This document shows positions 6,784 through 12,012 of a stretch of DNA of 12,012 nucleotides, piece by piece. The stretch's first letter is position 1. Every line of letters begins with the position of its first letter. This DNA comes from an uncultured Alphaproteobacteria bacterium. Lineage in GTDB: Bacteria > Pseudomonadota > Alphaproteobacteria > Reyranellales > Reyranellaceae. Made by a program: the position numbers and the translations under genes. The notes under the pieces are model-generated. The model saw nothing but the letters and a program-made list of their open reading frames with translations, had not been told where the DNA came from and searched no databases. The DNA is taken from assembly GCA_903929895.1 (NCBI GenBank), contig CAIYWM010000265.1, positions 1 through 12,012 of the forward strand, read 5' to 3'.

Positions 6784-6794
6784 ATTCGGTGGCT

Positions 6795-7520
6795 TTACAG
6801 CACCGAGAGCATGCGTCCGACGAGGGGGTGGCGGACCACGTCTTCCTGCGTCAGCCGTACGACGGCGACGTCGTCCAGTCCCTCGAGCCGGGTGCCGATC
6901 GACGCCAGTCCGGACAGTTCCGGCAGCAGGTCGGTCTGGTCCGGATCGCCGGTCATCACCATCGTCGAATGCCAGCCGAGCCGGGTCAGAAGCATCTTGA
7001 GCTGGCCGTAGGTGCAGTTCTGGGCTTCGTCGATCAGGACGAAGGCATTGTTCAGCGTCCGTCCGCGCATGAAGGCCACCGGGGCGATCTCGATCGTCCC
7101 ATCTTCGAGGTGCTGGGCGAGACGCTTGGGCCCCATCCGGTCGTTCAGCGCATCCCACAGCGGGCGCAGATAGGGATCGAGTTTCTCGCGCATGTCGCCG
7201 GGGAGAAATCCCAGGTTCTCGCCGGCTTCCACGGCCGGCCGCGACAGCACGATCCGCGAGACCGTGCCGCTATCCAGGGCTTCGACGGCAGCGGCGATCG
7301 CCAGGTAGGTCTTGCCGGTGCCCGCGGGCCCGAGCGCTACGGTGAGGGGTTTGCTGTCGATCGCCTCCATCAGGACCCGCTGATTGTCGCTCCTCGGCCG
7401 GATCTTCTTGATGTAGCTCTGGTCTCGGTCATTGGCCGGAGTGTGGTCGAAGACGACGCTGTGAATACGGGCGCTGTCGATGGCGTGCAGCTTGGCTCGG
7501 CGTGCGGCGCGTTTGGCCAT
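6795..7520 (-). CDS. PhoH family P-loop ATPase
   Basis: 241 residues. Walker A is GPAGTGKT (64-71) and Walker B is VLIDEAQN (161-168). Other PhoH hallmarks are LSRPAVEAGENLGFLPGDMREKL (92-114), the PVAFMRGRTL segment (147-156), KMLLTRLG and MTGDPDQTDLL (189-199). This is a PhoH core domain related to superfamily 1 helicases. There is no PIN domain and no room for the N-terminal region of the longer YbeZ type, so it is the short form. The cellular role of PhoH proteins is poorly defined (ATPase, likely RNA-related), and no ybeY neighbour is seen. GGAG sits 7 bases before the ATG at 7520. It lies upstream of uvrC on the same strand across a 284-base gap, and a terminator-like hairpin lies about 50 bases before its start. 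Confidence 0.92.
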   Translation of the reverse strand: MAKRAARRAKLHAIDSARIHSVVFDHTPANDRDQSYIKKIRPRSDNQRVLMEAIDSKPLTVALGPAGTGKTYLAIAAAVEALDSGTVSRIVLSRPAVEAGENLGFLPGDMREKLDPYLRPLWDALNDRMGPKRLAQHLEDGTIEIAPVAFMRGRTLNNAFVLIDEAQNCTYGQLKMLLTRLGWHSTMVMTGDPDQTDLLPELSGLASIGTRLEGLDDVAVVRLTQEDVVRHPLVGRMLSVL

Positions 7521-7554
7521 ATTCGTACTCCGGTGTCATGGTCAGGGGAGCGGG

Positions 7555-7608
7555 ATCGATCGCCCAAAACAAAAACGCCCCCGGCGAGCGGAGGCGTTGG
7601 CGATCGAT
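7555..7608. repeat. Outer 10-base inverted repeat enclosing the terminator
   Basis: ATCGATCGCC (7555-7564) and GGCGATCGAT (7599-7608) are perfectly complementary and enclose both the terminator stem and its U-tract. In RNA they could form a long composite stem that would sequester or compete with the terminator base. Confidence 0.75.
7571..7598 (-). terminator. Rho-independent terminator or attenuator in the phoH leader
   Basis: On the minus strand, AACGCC (7593-7598) and GGCGTT (7574-7579) pair, and the stem continues through one C-A mismatch into CCG/CGG with a 5-base loop. TTTTTGTTTT follows. This is a strong intrinsic terminator for minus-strand transcripts. It could end the guaD message, but it lies about 210 bases past the guaD stop and only about 50 bases before the phoH ATG. 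Confidence 0.8.
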
Positions 7609-7806
7609 GGTCTGACTGAAGGGTGAGGTCGATAGGGCACGCGGTGGAAGTGCCACCGGTGAACCAGTTTCCGTCGGGGGACATGTCCTCGAACGGATAA
7701 AAACCCTCCCTCAGTTACCGAGGAAAGCCTAGCCCCAAACCTGCCCCTCGACCACCATATTTATGGTCTGTCGCCGAAAATTAACCCTAGGGAAAGCAAT
7801 CCGTCT

Positions 7807-9126
7807 TCACCGGTCATGGGCCAGCCGGCCGGCGACGTAGGTCGCCTGGACCGCCCGGTCGTCGCCCAGGATCATCTGGATGAAGAGCTGCTCGGCGAAG
7901 TCGCGAGCCTCGTCCATGCGGAAGGCGATCAGGGGCGTGGAGCGCATGTCGAGCACCACGAGATCGGCTTCCATGCCGGGGGCGATGCTGCCGACCTTGT
8001 CTTCGAGATGCATCGCCGCCGCCGAACCGCGCGTGGCGAGATAGTAGGCATGGGCGGCTGAGAGGGGATAGCGGTTGAGCTGCGCGGCCTTGTACGCCTC
8101 GTTGAGCGTCTGCAGGATCGAGAAGGAGGTGCCGGCACCGATATCGGTCCCGAGCCCGACGCGGACGGGGCGGTCGGCGCGCTTGACACGCGCAATGTCG
8201 AACATGCCGCTGCCCAGGAAGAAGTTCGAGGTCGGGCAGTGGGAGATCGCGGCATCGGCCGCATGCAGGCGCTGCAGTTCGTCGTCGCCCAGCCAGATGC
8301 CATGACCGAACACGGCGCGCTTGCCGCAAAGTCCGTGATGATCGTAGACGTCGAGATAGCTGCCGCGGTCGGGGAACAGTTCCTTGATCCAGGCGACCTC
8401 GGCCTCAGTCTCCGCGATGTGAGTCTGCATCAGGCAGTCGGGGTGTTCGCGCCACAACGCGCCGGCGGCGGCGAGCTGCTCGGGTGAACTCGTGCCGGCA
8501 AAGCGCGGCGTGATGGCATAGAGCAGTCGCCCGCGCCCGTGCCATTTGCGGATCAGGGCCAGCGAGTCGTCGTAGGCGGACTGGGCGCTGTCGCGCAGCC
8601 CGTCCGGCGCATTGCGGTCCATCAGCACCTTGCCGGCCGCGAGCCGCAGACCCAGCGCTTCCGCCTCCTCGAACAGGATGTCGGCCGAATGGGGATGCAC
8701 GGAGCAATAGACGCAGCTCGTCGTGATACCGTTGCGCAGGTTCTCCTGCAGGAAGGCGCGGGCAACGCGCCGCGTGTAGGCTCGGTCGGCGAACTTCAGC
8801 TCGGCCGGAAAGGTGTAGCGTTCGAGCCAGTCGAGGAGCTGGGCGCCGTGGCTCGCGATCATCGGCGTCTGCGGGAAATGCACGTGGGTGTCGATGAAGC
8901 CCGCGGAGATCAGGGCGTCCCCGCCGAAGTCCCGGATCTCCGTGCCGGCCGGCAGCAGCGGGGCGACGCGCGCGGCCGGTCCGAAGTGCGTGATGCGCCC
9001 GTCCTGCATCGCCACGATCGCATCGGGCTCGTGGACGAGGGTCCGCTCGAGTCCGTCGCGGAACGGATCGCCGGTGAAGCTGAGGGCGGGGCCGCGTATG
9101 GCGGTCGGTCGGGCGGCAGAAGACAT
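7807..9126 (-). CDS. guaD: Guanine deaminase
   Basis: 439 residues, the usual GuaD length. It is a zinc amidohydrolase that converts guanine to xanthine plus ammonia in purine salvage and catabolism. Metal-binding and active-site residues are visible: His81 and His83 (FIDTHVHFPQ), His236 (LMQTHIAETEAEV, with Glu239), His275 (VFGHGIWL) and Asp328 (VGLGTDIGAGTSFSI). GuaD-type segments include LLDWLERYTFPAE (98-110), CVYCSVHPHSADILFEEA (138-155), LYAITPRFAGTSS (202-214) and HCPTSNFFLGSG. The ATG at 9126 gives family length. An upstream in-frame non-ATG start at 9189 is unlikely, and neither has a clear ribosome site. The gene is divergent from a hydrolase gene across 77 bases. Confidence 0.94.
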   Translation of the reverse strand: MSSAARPTAIRGPALSFTGDPFRDGLERTLVHEPDAIVAMQDGRITHFGPAARVAPLLPAGTEIRDFGGDALISAGFIDTHVHFPQTPMIASHGAQLLDWLERYTFPAELKFADRAYTRRVARAFLQENLRNGITTSCVYCSVHPHSADILFEEAEALGLRLAAGKVLMDRNAPDGLRDSAQSAYDDSLALIRKWHGRGRLLYAITPRFAGTSSPEQLAAAGALWREHPDCLMQTHIAETEAEVAWIKELFPDRGSYLDVYDHHGLCGKRAVFGHGIWLGDDELQRLHAADAAISHCPTSNFFLGSGMFDIARVKRADRPVRVGLGTDIGAGTSFSILQTLNEAYKAAQLNRYPLSAAHAYYLATRGSAAAMHLEDKVGSIAPGMEADLVVLDMRSTPLIAFRMDEARDFAEQLFIQMILGDDRAVQATYVAGRLAHDR

Positions 9127-9134
9127 CCAGGCGA

Positions 9135-9149
9135 CGTTCGCACCGAACG
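9135..9149. promoter_or_regulatory. Dyad CGTTCG-N3-CGAACG in the guaD/hydrolase divergent gap (candidate operator)
   Basis: A perfect 6-base inverted repeat with a 3-base centre lies 9 bases from the guaD start codon and 55 bases from the hydrolase start. Its place in a 77-base divergent gap makes it a candidate binding site for a regulator of either or both genes. In guaD mRNA it could instead form a small leader hairpin. Confidence 0.35.
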
Positions 9150-9203
9150 GAAGAGCGGGGAAGGGCTGTGCTACAGGAGACGCCTGCAACGGGAGATTTG
9201 CCG

Positions 9204-10046
9204 ATGAGTGAGATCGTGTGGTGCGGCATGACGCGGGCTGAGCTCGACAAGGCCTACGACAATACCAACGCCGTGGCCGATTCGGGCCCGCGCCGCGACG
9301 GCTGGATCGCGCGCAGCGAACGCTTCCGGGCGCTCCATGCCGAGGGGCTCGATCTCGCCTACGGCCCGCGGCCGCGCAACAAGCTCGACCTGTACCGCTG
9401 CGGCCGTGCGAAGGCGCCGCTGTTCGCCTTCATCCACGGCGGCTACTGGCAGCGCAACGCCAAGGAGATTTTCGCCTGCATGGCCGAAGGGCCGCTCGCG
9501 AACGGGATGGACGTCGCGTTCCTGGGCTACACGCTGGCGCCCGAGGCCACCCTGTCGGCCATCGTCGAGGAGATCGCTGAAGCGGTGCGCTGGCTGCGCC
9601 GGGAAGGGCCGCGTCACGGGGTGGCGCAGGATCGGCTGGTCGTGTCGGGCTGGTCTGCGGGTGGCCACCTGACGGCGACGACGCTGGCCATGGACGAGGT
9701 CGATGCCGGCCTCGCCATCAGCGGCATCTACGACGTCGAGCCCTGCCGCCTGAACTATCTCAGCGAAAAACTGAATCTCACGGCGGAGGAAGCGGCGCGG
9801 ACGAGCCCGCTCCTGCATCTGCCGAAAAAGAGCGCCCCCGTCGTGCTGGCCTATGGCACCGCCGAGCTGCCGGAACTGCAGCGCCAGTCGATCGCGTATC
9901 ACGAGGCGCGTCGTGCGGCGGGACTCGCGAGTGAGTTGTTGCCGCTTGGCGGACTCAACCACTTCTCCATAATGGATGAACTCGAGGCGCGCGATGGGGC
10001 GCTCGCTCGGGCGGCCGCAGGTCTCGCGTTTCCGTCCGCTTCCTGA
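9204..10046 (+). CDS. Alpha/beta hydrolase, kynurenine formamidase (arylformamidase)-like
   Basis: 280 residues. The oxyanion-hole motif HGGYW (78-82) and nucleophile elbow GWSAGG with Ser151 (149-154) are the pattern of the AFMID-like kynurenine formamidase/esterase branch. The catalytic His is probably His253 in GLNHFSIMDEL; the acid is less certain, with Glu221 in YGTAELPE a candidate. The N-terminal part (TRAELDKAYDNTNAV) resembles bacterial members of this branch. The ATG at 9204 was chosen because GGGAG lies 8 bases upstream; a GTG at 9168 would add 12 residues without a ribosome site. It starts 77 bases from guaD on the opposite strand. Its true substrate is unknown. With guaD next door, an amide or formamide from purine or tryptophan breakdown is possible, but that is inference. 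Confidence 0.85.
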   Translation: MSEIVWCGMTRAELDKAYDNTNAVADSGPRRDGWIARSERFRALHAEGLDLAYGPRPRNKLDLYRCGRAKAPLFAFIHGGYWQRNAKEIFACMAEGPLANGMDVAFLGYTLAPEATLSAIVEEIAEAVRWLRREGPRHGVAQDRLVVSGWSAGGHLTATTLAMDEVDAGLAISGIYDVEPCRLNYLSEKLNLTAEEAARTSPLLHLPKKSAPVVLAYGTAELPELQRQSIAYHEARRAAGLASELLPLGGLNHFSIMDELEARDGALARAAAGLAFPSAS

Positions 10047-10081
10047 CGAAAGCGAGGAGTTTTTCAGGCGGCCATGCGTTT

Positions 10082-10102
10082 CGCGCCGGAGCCTACGGCG
10101 CG
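10082..10102. repeat. Hairpin CGCGCCG/CGGCGCG after the hydrolase gene
   Basis: A perfect 7-base inverted repeat with a 7-base loop lies 36 bases after the hydrolase stop in the 115-base gap before the next gene. No T-run follows on either strand, so it is not a standard intrinsic terminator. Confidence 0.45.
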
Positions 10103-10161
10103 GCGACACATTCCCTTCCCCGGCGGTCGAATGTTAGTTTGATCGCTCTGGAGGTGAGGGA

Positions 10162-11295
10162 ATGAACGTCGATCGAGAGGCAGCCGGTGCTGCCCCGAAA
10201 GGCGAGCGAGAGCTCCGTTCGAAAACGACAGGTTGGGTGGCGCGCATCGCCCTGGTGACGGCATCGCTTCTGGTGTCGCTGGCGCTGCTCGAAGTCGGAT
10301 ACCGGCTGGTGCTGTGGGGCCCCGAGGGGCTCGTGAACTGGCCCAACCTCGCCCGCCAGCGCATGGGAGCAGGCCCGGGCGGAGAAAGATGCCAGTACGT
10401 CTACAACGCGGCGATCGGTTGGACGGCTCCGGCGAACTGCGTGTCGGGCGCCTACAATTCCGATGCCGGCGGTTTCCGGCGCTCAACCCCCCAGGCGTCC
10501 CTCGCCGAACCTCCAATCCTCGTCACCGGCTCGTCCTTCGCCAAGGGCGACGAGGTGAAGGATGACGAAGCGTGGCCCGCCTATCTGCAGGACATGGTCG
10601 GCCGGAAGGTCGTGAACGCGGGCGTCAGCGGATATGCGTTCGACCAGATGGTGATCAGCACCGAGCAACTCGTCCCCAAGGTGAAGCCGCTTTTCGTCAT
10701 TGCGAGTTTCACGCCCGGCGATATCAGGCGGGCCGAACTGCGGGTCGCGTGGAGCCGCGAGAAGCCTTATTTCACGGTGAAGGACGGGACGCTCGATCTG
10801 CATAATGTGCCGGTCCCCGGAAAGCCGGGCGAGCCGATCCGCTTCCCCGCGGCCGCCGAGTGGCTGGGGCGCTTTGCCCTGGCTGAATTCGTGGTCGAAC
10901 GGCTCGGTATCCAGCGGGGCTGGTACTTCAGCGAGGTCCGGGGCGCCCCGGCCGGCGCCGGCGAGGCGATCGCCTGCCTGTTGATGCCGAGGCTCGCCGC
11001 CTTGGGCGTACCGGTGGTGGTCATGGCGCAATACAGCCGCGGCTACTGGAAGGACAACGGGCTGTACGGCACGGCAGAACACCGTGCCGTCCGGACGGTG
11101 CTGGGCTGTGCGGCCGCCGCCGGACTCATCCCGGTCGATCTTTCCGAGACGTTGAAGGGGGTCGTTGACGCCCGCGGCGCCGACGCGCTCTACCGCTCCG
11201 ACCACCATTCGGCCGAGGGCAATCGTGTGGTGGCGGACCTCGTGATGCGCGAACTCGTCAACCGGCGGCTCCTGACGCAGACGGCGGACCGTTGA
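10162..11295 (+). CDS. Membrane-anchored SGNH/GDSL-like hydrolase family protein
   Basis: 377 residues from an ATG preceded by GGAGG (10150-10154, 7-base spacing). A cytoplasmic basic N-terminus is followed by one hydrophobic segment (about 26-50, IALVTASLLVSLALLEVGYRL), so the rest is probably periplasmic. SGNH blocks are visible: block I VTGSSFAKGDEV (121-132), where GSSF replaces GDSF and Ser125 would be the nucleophile; VNAGVSGYAFDQ (151-162) with the block II glycine; and RSDHHSAEGN (345-354), where Asp347 and His349 match the DxH of block V. The block III Asn is not clear (TPGDIRR instead of GND). Such proteins act on esters, often as acetyl-transferring or deacetylating enzymes for surface polysaccharides. 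Function here is unassigned. The neighbouring genes give no pathway. Confidence 0.75.
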   Translation: MNVDREAAGAAPKGERELRSKTTGWVARIALVTASLLVSLALLEVGYRLVLWGPEGLVNWPNLARQRMGAGPGGERCQYVYNAAIGWTAPANCVSGAYNSDAGGFRRSTPQASLAEPPILVTGSSFAKGDEVKDDEAWPAYLQDMVGRKVVNAGVSGYAFDQMVISTEQLVPKVKPLFVIASFTPGDIRRAELRVAWSREKPYFTVKDGTLDLHNVPVPGKPGEPIRFPAAAEWLGRFALAEFVVERLGIQRGWYFSEVRGAPAGAGEAIACLLMPRLAALGVPVVVMAQYSRGYWKDNGLYGTAEHRAVRTVLGCAAAAGLIPVDLSETLKGVVDARGADALYRSDHHSAEGNRVVADLVMRELVNRRLLTQTADR

Positions 11296-11605
11296 GGCTG
11301 CGCGCGTCGACGAAAGGACCTGCGTTGGGTTCCTGTTCTCAGACTGAAGGAATGCAAAAAGCCACTTCCTGAGCGGGCAGTCGCGGCACCCGGTATCGGT
11401 TGCCCCGGGCCCAAGGGTGTACTCTTGGGGGCGAAAAAGCAGAGTGCCGCTCCCGCCCTTGAGCTCAAGGCTGCCGGAAGCCTCCCGATCTCGAAAAAGA
11501 TGAGGGCTGTTCGCGATTGCAGCCGCCCCCATGATGTGGCTTTTATGAATAGCCTAGCCAACATCCCGCAATGCTTTGATTTCTGACAAGTAGTGGCCGG
11601 AGTAA
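11296..11605. other. Gene-free stretch between the SGNH gene and the right-edge gene (310 bases)
   Basis: No convincing coding sequence is seen. It contains a hairpin CCCAAGGG/CTCTTGGG (11410-11417 with 11422-11429, TGTA loop), a perfect 14-base palindrome CCTTGAGCTCAAGG (11457-11470), and a weaker stem-loop near 11484-11509. No T-tract follows any of these on the plus strand. A minus-strand frame crossing 11362-11388 reads CRDCPLRKW, resembling the N-terminal cysteine pair of some Crp/FNR proteins, but no gene extends from it. No clear promoter was found. Confidence 0.5.
11457..11470. repeat. Perfect 14-base palindrome CCTTGAGCTCAAGG
   Basis: The palindrome is complete with no central spacer, so it is more like a protein-binding site than an RNA hairpin. 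It lies 135 bases before the start of the gene at the right edge, a plausible operator position. Confidence 0.6.
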
Positions 11606-12012
11606 ATGTTCGAACGGATGCTGCGAGCCCTGACGCGACATGCTCATCGCCCTGTCAAGATACTTCCGGTCGTGGCCTTCGTGCCCGGCACCGATGTTTG
11701 GTTTCTTCGCTTTGCGTTCGCGTTCCTGTCGCATCTTCAGCAGGGTGGCCATGTCGTCGACCGGCTCAGCGGACAGTGTATCGGCAATGCTGCAGGTCCG
11801 TCGTTCAACTTCGACCACATGAACGGGGGACCTCTTCTCTGGGCACCCGATCTCTTACCTTCTCGTCACCTGTTTATCGGTCATACGGTTTGTCCCGGAT
11901 TCGACAGAATTTCCTCGCAATTTGACTGGTGGGCCAGCACACCGTTTTCCGCACCGGGGTATGACTATCTCCACGAGGGAATGAACTACGGACATGTGCC
12001 GGTCGATCTGGC
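11606..12012 (+). CDS. Unrecognised protein, N-terminal part (runs off the right edge)
   Basis: An open frame of 135 full codons runs from ATG 11606 to the window edge without a stop. An in-frame TAA lies immediately before the ATG (11603-11605), so the start cannot be further upstream. GGAG at 11599-11602 is only 3 bases away, which is short; ATG 11618 is an alternative. The product looks like a real globular protein: VKILPVVAFVPGTDVWFLRFAF, then GGPLLWAPDLLPSRHLFIGH, then FDWWASTPFSAPGYDYLHEGMN, rich in Trp, Phe, Tyr and His. No signal peptide or domain is recognised. Codons ending in A or T are clearly commoner than in the other genes here, which may mean horizontal origin. Competing frames on both strands (11593-11925 plus, 11543-11818 minus) give lower-complexity, Arg/Ser-rich or charged products. 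Confidence 0.6.
   Translation, partial: MFERMLRALTRHAHRPVKILPVVAFVPGTDVWFLRFAFAFLSHLQQGGHVVDRLSGQCIGNAAGPSFNFDHMNGGPLLWAPDLLPSRHLFIGHTVCPGFDRISSQFDWWASTPFSAPGYDYLHEGMNYGHVPVDL

Larger units (their letters stand above)
6511..6794. other. Gene-free gap upstream of uvrC (284 bases) with regulatory-looking elements
   Basis: No coding sequence is supported here. The gap is visibly richer in A/T than its surroundings and has T-runs at 6690-6695 and 6741-6747. It holds an inverted repeat (TCTGCACA 6542-6549 / TGTGCAGA 6577-6584), a hairpin (GGGTGGC 6641-6647 / GCCACCC 6656-6662) flanked by the direct repeat ACTCAATGT (6627-6635 and 6671-6679), two near-matches to the alphaproteobacterial LexA box, and a perfect DnaA box. 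The uvrC promoter should lie here, but no convincing -35/-10 pair could be fixed; TTGAGT on the minus strand near 6626-6632 is a weak candidate -35. No clear phoH terminator was found. Confidence 0.6.
7521..7806. other. Gene-free gap between guaD and phoH (286 bases), rich in inverted repeats
   Basis: No coding sequence is supported. Read on the minus strand from the guaD stop, it holds in order: ACCATA-AA-TATGGT (7751-7764), a short CCTCG/TGAGG hairpin followed by TTTTT (about 7701-7723), an imperfect 26-base dyad centred on GGACATGTCC (7671-7696), a CGGTGG/CCACCG hairpin (about 7642-7658), and the terminator-like element described separately. This could be the guaD 3' untranslated region plus the phoH leader, or it could encode a small RNA. 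No convincing minus-strand promoter was found. Confidence 0.55.

Noticed and set aside
6511-6794. Replication origin
   Set aside because: There is only one perfect DnaA box and no dnaA, hemE, parAB or rpmH neighbour. Skew cannot be assessed in 12 kb, so it is kept only as a finding about DnaA binding.
6774-7619. 281-codon plus-strand open frame over phoH
   Set aside because: Antisense to phoH, which has intact Walker A and B motifs; the product matches no family.
7370-7684. Minus-strand frame beginning MSPDGNWFTGG as a phoH leader peptide
   Set aside because: No ribosome site precedes its ATG (AGGA lies almost on top of it), it runs through the terminator and deep into phoH in another frame, and no run of regulatory codons is seen.
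9171-10109. 312-codon minus-strand open frame over the hydrolase
   Set aside because: Antisense to a hydrolase with HGGYW and GWSAGG motifs; the product is Arg-rich with no domain.
11543-11818. 91-codon minus-strand frame opposite the right-edge gene
   Set aside because: The plus-strand frame is longer, open to the edge and gives a more protein-like product. The minus frame has a charged, low-complexity middle and no clear ribosome site. Not fully excluded.
11593-11925. 110-codon plus-strand frame
   Set aside because: Cys/Arg/Ser-rich product typical of an out-of-frame reading; overlaps the better frame starting at 11606.

Overview
The window is GC-rich chromosomal DNA with tightly packed, often overlapping genes. 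Two clusters, thiO-thiS-thiG-thiE-thiF and uvrC-pgsA-moaD-moaE, are arrangements I associate with Alphaproteobacteria. A Rhodospirillales/Hyphomicrobiales-type organism (for example Reyranella-like) fits, but the species cannot be fixed from this sequence. No rRNA, tRNA, CRISPR array or insertion sequence was seen.

Layout. (1) 2-3220, plus strand: the 3' part of a thiamine thiazole operon. It holds the C-terminal part of ThiO (glycine oxidase), ThiS (sulfur carrier), ThiG (thiazole synthase), ThiE (thiamine phosphate synthase) and a ThiF/MoeB-type E1 enzyme fused to a C-terminal rhodanese domain. All junctions overlap or nearly touch. ThiO makes the glycine imine. The E1-rhodanese should activate and sulfurate ThiS. 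ThiG builds the thiazole and ThiE joins it to the pyrimidine. (2) 3318-7520, minus strand: phoH, then after a 284-base gap uvrC-pgsA-moaD-moaE, packed with gaps or overlaps of a few bases. These are nucleotide excision repair, phosphatidylglycerol phosphate synthesis and the two subunits of molybdopterin synthase. The thi and moa blocks converge near 3220-3318. (3) 7521-7806: a gene-free stretch holding a strong minus-strand hairpin plus U-tract only about 50 bases before the phoH start. (4) 7807-10046: guanine deaminase (minus) and a kynurenine-formamidase-like alpha/beta hydrolase (plus), divergent from a 77-base gap that contains a dyad. (5) 10162-11295: a membrane-anchored SGNH/GDSL-type protein. 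(6) 11296-11605: no convincing gene, but hairpins and a perfect 14-base palindrome. (7) 11606 to the edge: an unrecognised open frame that leaves the window and has more A/T-ending codons than its neighbours.

Most of the window is ordinary housekeeping sequence. The points most worth a second look are the hairpin/U-tract in the phoH leader, the unidentified gene at the right edge, the zinc-cysteine-less E1-rhodanese facing both ThiS and MoaD, and the regulatory-looking gap upstream of uvrC (LexA-like half-site pairs, a perfect DnaA box, repeats). I found no clear evidence of a wholly new system.
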